Both the position numbers and the translations under genes were made by a program. A stretch of DNA of 64,000 bases from Epiperipatus broadwayi (Eukaryota; Onychophora; Udeonychophora; Euonychophora; Peripatidae): positions 6,402,972-6,466,971 of the forward strand of contig JAQFVV010006199.1 in NCBI GenBank assembly GCA_028023455.1, read 5' to 3'. The stretch's first letter is position 1; every line of letters starts with the position of its first letter. Below the pieces are notes generated by a model. The model searched no databases. It worked only from the letters and a program-made list of their open reading frames with translations, and was not told the DNA's origin. Shown here piece after piece: positions 1 to 11,059 of the stretch.

Positions 1-1683
1 TGATGAAAATAATAAAAGTCTCCATGTCTGTTAGCTAAGTAGCTGAGACATCCCATCTTGTCTAAACTTATTATTCTAAATTAATTTGAACAATTTCAAA
101 TTGTTTAGTCTGGAATCTTTGTGGATTCCTTTTTTTTTTTGAAACAAGTCAGACTGTAAAATATTTTGATTTTTATATTAAAATGTTAAAAAAAAAGTAC
201 ATTTAAAATAAGAAACATTAAGAATAAGACATTTTAATGTAAAATTATACAGAATTAGGAAGATCAATTTCATTTGCCGCAGATCTTTTTAATATTATTT
301 GCTGAAAAAAATAAAACCCGCTTTTTAAAGCATATACATATATGTGTGCAAAATAATTATATATATATAGTTACTGAATTAACAATATCTAATAAACTAT
401 TCAACTAAAAATATATAAATTCCCCTTTACTTAAAATGTAAAAAAAATGATTAATTAAATACTTAGGATATTTGTGATGTTCGAGCATGAAAATTGTGAG
501 ATTGACCTTTGATCTGAAAACCATTCGTTCTTGAACCCATTATTCTTCAGCTGTGCTAAACCATACTAATTAATATTAGATGGCTCATCTCTTTAGAAAA
601 TTATATAACTCATAATAATGTTGAAGTTGATGGAAATAAAAACGAAAAAAAAAAAAAAATCAGAAATAAGATTAGTGATTTTCATTATCATAATAATGAA
701 GTACATTAAAGAGCATAAGTAAGCTAAACAAATTATAGTTCATGGTAAGGAGATACTGTTCATATGATTGTCAAGAATTGATATCTATTTCACTGTAGCA
801 TCAGATAATAAAAAAAATATTTATATGACTAGCTTGACGACTATATTCCAGCTTTTAGAGAAAATATTAAACTATTTATTAGTAATATCAAAACTGAGAT
901 TTATAAATATTATTAACTAGCAAGCTATTATGTTTGAACTTTCATTTAAAAATTGTTGTTGTTTCATTTTAATTTTTTATAATTAATATATAATCTCTAT
1001 TTTAATTTGCATTTTATGTTTTAATTCTCTTGACTTACTTTTTAGTGAGATATTTTTAAAAAAGTAAGTCATTAGAAGAATTAAGCATATCTTCAGGGTT
1101 AGTGATAAAAATAAATTCATCAATAAATCTAAATATACAGCATTTTTATTTTAAGGAATATTGATTTTTTTTTATTAATGAGCACTTTGGTTTGTGACCA
1201 TTTATGTTTTTGAGACATGGATTTATTTTGATGTAAAGAAACTAAATACAAATTCAAAATAGTAATTTTAAATATGTATTTATAGTTAGATTGATTTTCT
1301 GAAGTACAACTTTTGCTGAGACTAATTTTAAAGATGTTCAATTTTAATCAACATTTTTATTATTATTATTTTCTTAATGTTAGCGTAAATATTCAAACAG
1401 TAGAAAATATTTTCACCATAATATATATTTAGAATTATTCAATGATCAGTAATATTTGATAATATTAATTAGTATGCGTGCTAAAATAACTAAACTACAC
1501 GTAAAATTTTCCTGGCATGGAAATTCAATTTTTAGTTAATTAAAAAAAAAAAAAAACAATTGGAAAATATTTGTAAGATATGAGTTTAATTAAGAGAAAA
1601 TAATATTTTATATATTCTGCTTCAATGAAATTGAAAACTGTATAGTATGAGTGCTTTTATCTGATAAATCAATTATAGATAAT
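1..1683. other. AT-rich non-coding stretch
   Basis: No coding region, RNA gene or recognisable repeat was seen. The stretch has A/T homopolymers and scattered stop codons in all frames. Its only open frame over 60 codons (minus, 1129-1341) is low complexity and has no recognisable domain. It is most simply intron sequence. Confidence 0.6.
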
Positions 1684-2584
1684 TATCATCATCATCATCA
1701 TCATAATTTTTCGAATATCTAAACTGCTGCAAGGTGAATATTTTTCCATGTTTAATCCAGCATCTTCGATTCATAACCTTTTTTTTTTCACATCACAGTG
1801 AGAAACATTTTTATTTGATTAATCTATCTCACATGAGGTCTCTTTTTAGTTCTTTTACAACCATTTGGAATCCAATTTAAGAATTCCTCTGTCCATTTTC
1901 TAGAAATATGTCCATCCCATCTCTATTTTAATCTCTCAATTCTTTTAATGATGTCATTAATGCCTGTTTATCTCTCATCCATGTTCTTTTATTTTTAATC
2001 TTTCTGTTACCCCTAACATATATTTCTCTCTATATTGAAGGTCTGAAGTGTCTATATTGTTCATCTATTAAGTGTCCAAATTTCAGATTTGTAAGTTAGA
2101 ATTGGTAAAACACATTAAAAAATTTTCTTTTCAAACACAAAGACATATTTTCTTTAATATTAAGTTATTTTGACCAAAAGCACTCTATCCAAGTTTAATT
2201 TTATGATTAATTTCATCCACCATGTTTCCATCTGTATTAATACTATGAACAAGATATTTATAATTGTTAATTTCTTCTAATTTGTCATTATTAATCTTTA
2301 TTTTTTTCTTTTGAGAAAATTTACTTTTTATCTTTAATCATACTTTCTTACTTTTATCCAATAACTTTTTTAAAATTCCCTGACGCTTTTAAAAATTATT
2401 TAAATAATAATCTCCATTTACGTTTACTCTATTAGTTCCTCATTTTAATCCACAAAATACTTTTTGTAAAGCTGCTGTAAAATATTTGGAGATATGAAAT
2501 TATCTTGTTGTATATCCTTATTATTATTAATCTTTTTACCATTACCATATAATAATCATTGTAAATAGAATTAAGAACACTATC
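1684..2584 (-). pseudogene. RTE-like LINE, 3' part (interrupted)
   Basis: This is the C-terminal part of a non-LTR retrotransposon reverse transcriptase on the minus strand. Around 2100-2310 the minus frames read EEINNYKYL and MVDEINHKIKLG, which are hallmarks of the region after the RT palm in RTE-type and related LINEs. Further toward 1850 come remnants of the C-terminal tail also seen in the copies at 5.9 kb and 53 kb. The 3' end runs into an (ATC)n microsatellite at 1684-1704, as is usual for RTE elements. Stops and frameshifts show that it is dead. The reading resumes at 3957-4790, so the Penelope-like element between the two parts is a later insertion. The clade assignment is inferred from motifs only. 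Confidence 0.65.
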
Positions 2585-2603
2585 ATCAATCCATAATCAC
2601 TAC

Positions 2604-3788
2604 ATGGCCACTCTCGACATTAAAGAGCTATATGAATCTGTTGACAGAAAATTATTCAGATCATCCACCAGGAACTCACAAACACCCATTTTCCAATCGA
2701 CCACATTAACTTCATTTTGTCATTTTTGTATTGGATAGACAATCATATATACACTACTTTTGAAAATAAATGGTACACTATGAACAATGGTTGGCCTTTG
2801 GGTCTTCCTCTTAGTGGAATAATTACCAACATCTTTTTTAATCACTTATCTAAATATCAATCTGACCATCCTGACATTATATATACATGGTATGTGGATG
2901 ATGTTTTCCTTGCAGCCTCTAAACACATCTCTTTGTGCATTCTACAAGAAATCCAAAAACAAACAAACCTTACCATCGATACTACTTGGGATGACTTAAA
3001 AAGATTAACATATCTGGACTTATGTCTAATTCTAACAGGAAGAAGCATAAATGATTCAATGATCATAAAGCCTCTTGAAGTCAGAGGCTTTATCCTCCCT
3101 AATTCTAATTCTCCAAACTCTCGTAAATTTAACGGGCTTAAACACCTTCATATTTAGAAACTTACATTTGTGCAAATTTGAATCTGACAGGAAAGATAAT
3201 ATCTTTTGCTACACCAATGATTTATTAAAAGCAGGTTTCAAACATAAGACAATTACTAACAAAATTAAACAATTTCATGAGAAAATGACAGACAATATTA
3301 GAGGCTTCAACCATTCACACATTACCCTCTCTTACATCCCTAAAATTTCTAACCAACTATTGAAATATTTATCTACCAAATTTAGAATCAGTTTTCACAT
3401 AGTTACTTGCACTAACCATCTTATTAATAATTCTAAAGACAAAGTTGACCTTGATCAAACCCCCCATGTCATTTATAGCATCTCATGCCCTCAACCTGAA
3501 TGTCATGCTATTTACTATGGTGAAACCAAAGTCAATGTTAGCAATAGAACTACTCAACATAAATACACATATAAAAGAGCACCAAAAAATAATGACAATT
3601 CATCAATATTTTTGGAGCACTCAAAAAGGACTGATTACACATTTGAACCTTCCAACCCTAGGTTAGTATGCACTGAGAACAACGACTGTAAATGAAAAAT
3701 CAAAGAAGCGTACTTTATTACTAGCAACAACAACTCCATTAACAGACATGACACTTGCTTTGATATTTCCAAATGTTGGGCTAATTAA
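2604..3788 (+). pseudogene. Penelope-like RT + GIY-YIG endonuclease, frameshifted
   Basis: When intact, this protein reverse-transcribes element RNA and nicks the target with a GIY-YIG nuclease. From 2604 the frame reads MATLDIKELYESVD (first catalytic Asp of the palm). The frame shifts near 2655 and continues to 3157 with GLPLSG-like and YVDD motifs (TWYVDDVFLA), so the polymerase aspartates are present. A second shift near 3150 moves coding into the frame of 3075-3695. That part carries the endonuclease: a Cys-rich CPQPECH followed by IYYGET, a variant of the YIG motif, and a conserved Arg/His segment. A premature TGA at 3693-3695 probably replaces Trp; the frame then runs to TAA at 3786-3788. 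Two frameshifts and one nonsense codon make it non-functional, but the motifs are well preserved. Confidence 0.8.
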
Positions 3789-3851
3789 ATAGTTTAATTA
3801 TAATTTACATATTGCCATTTATATTCTACTCTGCACTATTTGTTTTTTGTA

Positions 3852-3893
3852 TGGCTATGAATATGAGGCAAAATGCCTCAAAAGTGCTCAGCT
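3852..3893 (+). ncRNA. Degenerate hammerhead-ribozyme-like motif of the Penelope-like element
   Basis: About 65 bp after the endonuclease stop lies a perfect 6-bp hairpin, TGAGGC / GCCTCA, with a short A-rich loop (3864-3880). It is preceded by CTATGA and followed by AAAA-GTGC. This order (CUGAUGA-like box, stem II, GAAA-like box, stem III) is that of a hammerhead, and Penelope-like elements are known to carry such ribozymes. Both core boxes deviate from consensus, so this copy is probably inactive. A homologous copy, with GAAA intact, lies on the minus strand at 10804-10846. The ribozyme call is inference from motif order. Confidence 0.4.
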
Positions 3894-3956
3894 CTCTATT
3901 ATTTTATCGATTTGTATAAGTATTTATTATAACTTCTTTTTCCAGTGCCTCAACAC

Positions 3957-4790
3957 ACTTGTAATTTTGTTATGAATATTCTTTATAATATGACTAATAT
4001 TCCAAGTCTATACCTTGATTGTTTAAAGCTTTAATTACTGTGGAAATGCTTATAGAAATCAAATGCTTTTTTATAATTTCTAAATCCAAAGTATAATGGC
4101 ATTCCTTTGTCCTTTATATATCGTCTCAATTCTTGAATCCCTTATCTATTATGCTAAAACCACTTCTAAATCCAGCTTATTCTTTCTGTTGCTTTACTCC
4201 AAAGTTTATTATTGGTGGATATCAATTATCTTGATAAATATTTTACATAGAATTGATAGAAAATTGATAGATTTGCAATTTTTAATATTTTCTTTATTGT
4301 CTTTATTAAGTATCAATATTACTATTGCAATCTTTAAATCATTTGGTACTTTTAGATATTTGGGACATAGTTTTGTCTACAATTTTTTTTATTTCTTCAC
4401 CTGCTTTTTTTAAGATATTAATAATAATTGCATTATTTTCTGGAAATTTTTTTTATCATATTTAATTATATATCTCACCTCTTCATTTAAAATGCTTATA
4501 ATTCAGAAGATGAACTAATAATTATAATGGTTACTTTGTTTCTTTTTCTTTATTTTTAAATAATTCTTTATAGAATTTACTCTCACATTTCATGATGCTG
4601 TCCCTTTTTTTTTTTGGTAATACTTTTATTTTGTATTTTTGAAACTTCCATTTTTTACAATCTATCTTGCCAATTCACTGTTATATTTTATTAGGTCATT
4701 ATTACTTCTTCTTTTTTTTGTACTGTTTTACAGAACTTCAGATATTTATTTTTTCTTAATAAATCATTATTAAAGATTTTACTTGATAAA
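3957..4790 (-). pseudogene. RTE-like LINE, upstream RT part
   Basis: This continues the minus-strand LINE interrupted at 2584. Compared with the longer copy at 52.9-55.0 kb it follows the same order. Sequence resembling its segments around 53.9-54.2 kb (aaatccaaagcataatggca, then the region before the RT palm) recurs here at 4085-4450. Stops are frequent, and the open plus-strand frame 4096-4413 is an antisense shadow. The far end near 4790 dissolves into A/T-rich sequence, and no endonuclease domain can be read. Confidence 0.55.
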
Positions 4791-5162
4791 GTTGTGATTT
4801 TAAAATTAAAAAGAAAAAAAAATACTTTACTGTTGTTATTTAACGTTTAACATGAAGTTTTATATTAGAAAAATTATCTATTGTTTCTTAATGTATTAAA
4901 TAAATTAGATATTTTAGTAATGTCGTTAAAATTTTTATAAATTAAAGCTTTCCTAGAGATTTAAATGATTATAATAAACCAAGTTTGGTGTAACCTGTTG
5001 TACTATTTATGAAACTTGTATATTGGAAATGATATTTTTGTCTTAGATTTTTTTTTTTTTTTTGCATATCTTTTCCATGTGAATTATAAATAGAAATTCT
5101 GTTTGTTTTATTTTATCTTTTGATATGAGTGCATCTTTCAGATGTTAAAAAAAAAAAGTCAA
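4791..5162. other. AT-rich filler
   Basis: No gene or recognisable element was seen. A T-run lies at about 5049-5063 and an A-run directly precedes the tRNA-like SINE. Confidence 0.5.
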
Positions 5163-5270
5163 GCATCGGTAACCAAGAGGTCAGCGCAGTGACCTTGCAA
5201 GAAAGCAGTTGCTTGCAGACGGTTGTCGCGGGTTCGCTTCCCGGCCGATGCTTTGATTTATGGAAAAAAA
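5163..5270 (+). mobile_element. tRNA-derived SINE (family 1, complete head)
   Basis: The tRNA-like head has a perfect 7-bp acceptor stem, GCATCGG at 5163-5169 against CCGATGC at 5245-5251. It has an A-box-like segment near 5178-5190 and a B-box-like GGGTTCGCTTCCC at 5230-5242. The anticodon and variable region is over-long for a standard tRNA, and a short tail (TTTGATTTATGG then A7) follows instead of CCA or a T-run terminator. Related heads occur at 52791 and 55036, so this is a dispersed pol III-type SINE rather than a single tRNA gene. Coding frames on its minus strand (RPGSEP...) are by-products. Confidence 0.65.
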
Positions 5271-5898
5271 TGTAATAGTTTAAACTTAATGCCTGAGGTG
5301 GTAAATATGATAATAATAAAAACGAATTTTTATTTTTCATGAAAACTATCATATGGTTATATATGATTTGTATATGCAAAAGAATAGGAATATATTTCAT
5401 ATGAATGAACTCTTAATAATGAATAGACTATATATATATATATATATTATTTCTTTCATTTAAATAGAATGTAATAGTTTTCATTTGTTTTGTTTTTTTT
5501 GTCTTTTATAATTTAATATTAGTTTCTATTTTACTATTGCAACATTTATTTTATGTAATTTATACAATACTGAATGAAACAATAGTGAATTGAGTTTAGT
5601 ATAAGGAATTCTATTTCGGAAAAGGGGGGGGGGGCATAGTTTCAAATAGTTAGCAAAAAAATCAACTGATTTTTATTGTTTAGAAAAATATTTAAACTAT
5701 GCTTCTATAATTTTAATAAAAGGCTAGACTTGACTTCAAATCTAAAATTTCCTGGATCAATTCTCGTCTGAATCAATTGAATTGTAATTGTTGTGCTTAG
5801 CCTTCCATTTTGATTTTCAAATGTTAGAATCTCTTTCAGAAAATAATCACACAATTGTTTATTTAATTTACCAATGTGTATCTGATTTAAGTAGTATG
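5254..5898. other. Non-coding, with poly-G run
   Basis: No gene was seen. An 11-base G run (5624-5634) and a (TA)n tract near 5430-5447 stand out. The open frames at 5705-5917 (-) and 5788-6042 (+) overlap the end of the adjacent LINE fragment and are not genes. Confidence 0.5.
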
Positions 5899-6310
5899 TC
5901 ATCATCATCATTTTCAAATATTATTGATCTTCTACAGAACAAAGATCTCTCCAAGTTTAATTCAGTTTCTCCAATCTCTAGTCTCTCGTATTCACATCAC
6001 CCAATCACATTTCCTTATTACATCTATCCAACTCACATGTAGTCTCTTTCTATGACTTTTACAATCTCTTGGAATCCAATTTAAGATTTCAACCAACCAT
6101 TTATTATCATTTGTTCTGGCAATATGTCTAGTCCACTTTCACTTTGATCTCATGATTTTTTCAATGATATTAGTAACATCTATTTGATCTTTTACCCATG
6201 TGTTTTGTTTTTGATCTCTTCTTGTTACTCCTAACATATATCTTTCCATACTTCTTTGAGTGGGCTAAAGTCTTTGTTTTGCTCTTCTGTTAAATTCTAA
6301 GTAACAACAT
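5899..6310 (-). pseudogene. RTE-like LINE, 3' terminal fragment
   Basis: The minus strand carries the same C-terminal tail and 3' end as the LINE at 1684: shared stretches include tggaatccaatttaaga and cctaacatatat. It starts at a (CAT)n tract (5899-5911), again the microsatellite 3' end. Only the last roughly 400 bp are present, a typical 5'-truncated insertion, and it is riddled with stops. The upstream end comes shortly before the long (TAA)n array. Confidence 0.6.
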
Positions 6311-6391
6311 TTGTATGTAAAACAAGAAAAAAATAAGTACCTTTTAAAATTGATTTTTTTTTACTATAGTTATACACATTCATACACATAT

Positions 6392-6712
<321 letters not shown>

Positions 6713-6914
6713 TATATTCATTTCAGTGAAATTTCTTTAGTTAATGCTTGAAAAAAATTCTTAATTACATTTTACTTTTAGCAATTTAGAAATGAATCCA
6801 AATCTTCCTTCAAGCAAAAAATATAAAATCAATTATTTCATGAAGAAAATATTTAAATAGTCATTTATACAGCTAATGAATTAGGAAAGTTATTATTACT
6901 ATTGATAATAATTA

Positions 6915-7058
6915 TGATGCTTCTACTTGTCTGGTATTTATTACTTTTGTACCCCTTGAATTTCTCATGGATGTCAAGATTTTACATGATGCTTCTACTT
7001 ATCTGGTATTTATTACTTTTGTACCCCTTGAATTTCTCATGGATATCAAGATTTTACA
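6915..7058. repeat. 72-bp tandem duplication
   Basis: Two head-to-tail copies (6915-6986 and 6987-7058) differ at about two positions, for example acttgtctgg versus acttatctgg. This is a simple recent duplication with no coding content. Confidence 0.9.
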
Positions 7059-7230
7059 GATGACAACAAAAAATACTTTACATTATTATAAGACAGCAGT
7101 TTCATTATCTTTAAATTAATTGCTGAAACAGCTAACATTTTCTAGCAATTAAAAAAAATATTATTGTTAGTTTATAGTTATTACTTTGTTAACATTTTGA
7201 AGACTTTGTTGAATAATTTATTGTATATCT

Positions 7231-7911
7231 AATAAACTATAATTATACTTCAAATAATGGTAAATAACAAAGTAAATTCCAATATAAACTTTAATCACTA
7301 GTAGTACTTTCAATTATATTCATAATATTTTGTTTAAATCGCATGTTGTTATTAAATTAGTAATGACTGGAAGGTTGCTATTCTTCCACATACACCTTAC
7401 AATTACTTTCAGACAGCCAATAGCTGTTAAAACAGCGGTCTGAGAAGTGATCAGGCCTTGACACATGACAGAGATTTTTTGACAAGAAAAGAAAATCTCT
7501 GTCATGTGTCTAGGCCTGATCGCTTCTCAGACCGCTGTTTTAACAGCTATTGGCTGTCTGAAAGTAATTGTAAGGCACATGTGGAAGAATAGCAACCTTC
7601 CAGTCATTACTAATTATATTCATAATTATTTTCAACTAAACTGACTTAATTTCAAAATGGAGTAAAACAGCAACTATCAGAAAAAACATGTTGATTTTCA
7701 TATCCCATAATTCACTAATCCATTTATGGGGTATGTAAATCAACATGTGTTTTCCAATTGTCTGACTGATGCTGTTTTACTCCATTTTGAAATTAAGTCA
7801 GTTTAGTTGAAAATAATTATGAATATAATTGAAAGTACTACTAGTATTTAAAGTTTATATTGGAATTTATTTTGTTATTTATCGTTATTTGGAATATACT
7901 TACAGTTTATT
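7231..7911. mobile_element. Foldback element with a second foldback nested inside
   Basis: The outer inverted repeat pairs 7231-7326 plus 7627-7683 with roughly 7735-7911. For example, actttcaattatattcataat on the left matches attatgaatataattgaaagt on the right. The left arm is split by an insertion at 7327-7611. Taking the insertion and one repeat away leaves a near-perfect foldback of about 380 bp. No coding capacity; this is a MITE or foldback type of unknown superfamily. Confidence 0.8.
7312..7626. mobile_element. Nested hairpin element flanked by 15-bp direct repeats
   Basis: An insertion at 7327-7611 (285 bp) is bracketed by identical copies of aattatattcataat at 7312-7326 and 7612-7626. 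Its arms (7359-7477 and 7492-7611) form a hairpin of roughly 115-120 bp with a loop of about 14 bp, including ggtctgagaag / cttctcagacc. The right arm ends exactly at the direct repeat; the left side has 32 extra bases (7327-7358) outside the arm. It is more GC-rich than its surroundings. The minus frame 7320-7505 reads across one arm and is not a gene. Confidence 0.8.
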
Positions 7912-7962
7912 ACAATATTTTTATTAGCAGATATTTATTGTATTATTGTGTTACATATATAC

Positions 7963-8165
7963 ATGGAAATATTAAATATGTGGAATTATCTATTTAAATC
8001 AACTTAATTACAAAGCACTTAACCTAGAACAACTACCCAGAACAAGAGTCAAAGTAAATTGACAGACTGATGCATCCAAAAGAAATCCTGGGACAGTGTT
8101 CTAGATTAAGTGCTTTCTAATTAAGTTTATTTTAATGGCTAACTCCACACATTCAAAATTTCCAT
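7963..8165. mobile_element. Foldback / MITE, 203 bp
   Basis: Terminal arms of about 68 bp (7963-8030 and 8098-8165) are inverted copies. Both ends read ATGGAAAT inward, and the shared interior includes aagcacttaa and aacttaatta. The central spacer is about 65 bp. No transposase. The superfamily is unknown because no clear target duplication was identified. Confidence 0.75.
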
Positions 8166-10803
8166 CTAAACATTCATTAAAAATATTGTATTATATATAT
8201 ATAAATAATACCGATTATTAAAAAAATGGAATAAAATTAGATCTAAATTTCAATTTTTGATTTGATATTCCACAGAACTGAAATACTCACTAGTATTAAG
8301 TATGTTTTATGCTTGAATGCAACAATGAAAAAATGCATTGCATCACAACTTATGCATTTCCCTTCTAAGTATAATATTAGTCTGTCAAAGATTAGGTACT
8401 GTTTCTGATACCACAACATTTTGGGTTGTCTCTCTACTTTTTTTCTTTCATTCACTTTTGTCTTATTGTCTTTCTTTTTTTTTTAAACCAAAGGTAGTAC
8501 AAAGTTTGATTATTATGATCAACTCATGCCATTAATGATTTCCTTATATTTATACAATTTCCATTCTTCAATTACTTGAATAGCAATTTTGGCTTCAATT
8601 TTATCTCCTTTTTTTCCCTGGAATTATACTAATTAACAAACGGTCTCTAATTTATGAAATTATGAACTATATCTTTAGAAAATAGTATGTATGTTGTTAT
8701 ATATACATCACTACGTATAATCTTGTCTCCCTTTTACATTTATTAGTTTTAACTTTTTAAATAAATTTTAACCCTATTTTAATATAAAAAATAAAATGAT
8801 GAGTATAATTGTTGAAAAACTGTATTTATAAAACGTTTATTTTATTTCTTTATTAAATTGAAAGGTAAAAGTATGTATGCTTTGAATTGTAATGACTCTT
8901 GAGAAATAGTTTTTCAAATATTTGAATCTGATCATTGAAGAGGAAATGTCATTTTCTTTTTTTTTTAATTCAAATAAATGATATTTTTAACTTTAAAATG
9001 TTAATTGGTTTAGTCGATTTATTTTTTTAAAATACAGAATTATTATTTTTTTAAGAATTCTAAATTGCTTATATTTGTCAAGCTAAGTTTTTGTTTAGAG
9101 GCAGAGTAAATATTAAGGTACTTTGAAAACTAAACAATTGATCAGTTATAGTTTGTATTTTTCCCCATCCTCTTAATTAAAATAATGAATATAAAATTAA
9201 TTTAATTTATAATTCGAATAGAGTTGACTCAAATAGTTTGCATTATTATTATTTTTTAATTGATGTTTTAATGTGTTAAGTAGATTTAATTAGCAATAAT
9301 TTTTATTGTTTTTATTTGTTAAATCTTGTGCTAATGAATTATAAAAATTTAGTAATAGATTTTTATTGCTAGTGTCTTATTTAAATTAGTAGTATAATGA
9401 TTTCAGTGCCTATATTGTTTTATTAAAGTTAGAAAATGTATATGCTACTATCTTGAATGTTTATGGTTCTGTTTTATATTAGATTTTTTCCTCAATGTCT
9501 TCAATTTTATTTGAAAGAATTAGTGAATAAGTGTGTATTAATTTTATTTCTATAAATATAAGATAATAGTACATGAGTAGAAGTGAGTGATTAAAAGAAA
9601 TTGTTTGCATCTTTGTGCATTATATTGCAGTAAACACTGTGAAGTAATTATGGTCATTCAATTAAAAAAAAAAACTATGTTAGCAGTGACTTTTGTGATG
9701 ACTTCATAAACCAATTTATGAGTCACAAATATGTTCACATATAGAAAATACTGGTCTATTTCTCTGTTTACTTGACATTTTGCAATATTAACTTTTAACT
9801 TCTTCTGCAGAAAATATTTCTTTCTGAAATATTTCAGCATTGCCATATCTTTCCAGTAAAAGCAATCAATGTTGCACTTTTTAGAATGTCTTGAACTGAC
9901 CTTTATAACATAAACAGGGCATATCTCTAATATGAAAATCATTCTCAAATTTAACTTAAGAATTACCATGTAGATCTGATTTTACAATAATGGATTTTAT
10001 AACACCACAGCCAGAATTTTAAAGAACCTATTGAAATTTGGTTTTATGGTATTATCATTGTATTTTTAAAAATTCTAGAAGCATTCTTAATTGAAATTTT
10101 TCTAAAGCTTTTATATTGCATCAATAGTGTCTAAGTATTTCTGTACAACAAATTATGTAAAATAACAGCTCTAAATACATCTAATTTAATAGTGGTAATT
10201 ATGTGTTTATGATGGACTACTCTACCTTTTAAGTTGATAAAAATAAAAGCAGTACATTATAGGTTGCACTACATTTCATTATCTTAATTCCATTGTTCTA
10301 TTTATAAAACTGTCAAAAGATTTAAATTGGTTTACATTTTCAAATTGACAAGTACATATTGCAGAGAATTTTTCTTCTATTGTTGGCTGATAAAGAATTT
10401 TTTGAATATTAATTAAGTCCCTTTGATTAGTCTTTCAGGCCTTGAAAGAAATGAGTTGGTAAACTTTCAATGATATAAATATTTATATGGAAAATAAATA
10501 GAGATGGATTGTTCACAAACATACATCAGTCAGAGGCATGCAATTGTCAATCTTTCTTTCTTAGATATCTGTTTAGTGTAACTGAAACATCATTTGGATT
10601 TTTTGCAAGAAGAATGTGTATATAAATGAATGTTCATTTTCTTTTATATTAATAGTGATAACACATAGAAATAAATTGTATCCCTGATATCTTAATGGCT
10701 TTAAAATTACCAACAAATCTTTGGTTGCAGTAGTATATACAGTTTTAACACGCTGGGTGAAGAAGCTGTTAATGGTAAGAAAACAATCAAAGTAAATTAA
10801 TGT
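8166..10803. other. Long AT-rich non-coding stretch
   Basis: I see no gene, RNA or recognisable repeat. The open frames at 8243-8455 (-), 8338-8535 (+) and 9658-9969 (-) have no recognisable domains and skewed A/T codon content. Intron sequence is the likely explanation. Confidence 0.5.
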
Positions 10804-10846
10804 AGGCCTAGCACTTTCGAGGTTTTGTCCCTTATATTTATAGCCA
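10804..10846 (-). ncRNA. Hammerhead-like fragment of a Penelope-like element
   Basis: Read on the minus strand this is homologous to 3852-3893. It starts tggctataaatataag, then has a weaker stem (GG..CC) and an intact CGAAAGTGCT segment. GAAA is the conserved hammerhead box, and the following GTGCT would start stem III. The CUGAUGA box is degenerate (CTATAA). No RT or endonuclease coding was seen next to it, so it looks like a solo terminal fragment. The ribozyme interpretation is inference from the paired comparison. Confidence 0.35.
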
Positions 10847-11059
10847 AAACAGATTTTAAATCATTGTTGTGATATTGATAAATGGTAATGTATGTAAATG
10901 CATATGTAAATTAACTTGTCCATTTTCTGGAGATAGCGAAACATGGTTGGTAATTGAATGGAGACAGTGTTAAGAATGACTGGATTATGAGTCTAGATTG
11001 GCATTTATTTATTTAAATACTATTGTTAACCACTTTCAAGTAAAGAAGAATTGTATAAA

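Larger units (their letters stand above)
2585..3956 (+). mobile_element. Penelope-like retroelement inserted in a LINE
   Basis: The element holds a Penelope-type reverse transcriptase, a linked GIY-YIG endonuclease and a hammerhead-like hairpin downstream (3852-3893). Its boundaries are estimated from where LINE homology on the minus strand stops and resumes, so each could be off by tens of bases. Base composition differs from the surroundings: the plus strand is visibly richer in C. The 5' end appears truncated, because the recognisable RT begins only a few codons before the catalytic-aspartate motif LDIKELY. No pair of terminal repeats was found. Confidence 0.75.

Noticed and set aside
5163-5251. 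A functional tRNA gene
   Set aside because: The anticodon region is too long, there is no T-run terminator, and related dispersed copies carry A-rich tails; a SINE explains it better.
5113-5400. Minus frame of 95 codons with RPGSEPATTVCKQLLSCK
   Set aside because: It is the antisense strand of the tRNA-like SINE; similar by-product frames arise at the 55-kb copy.
10728-10775. Exon-like segment between ttggttgcag and gtaagaaa
   Set aside because: Splice signals are fair, but there is no protein match and it lies next to a Penelope-derived fragment; chance is more likely than an exon.
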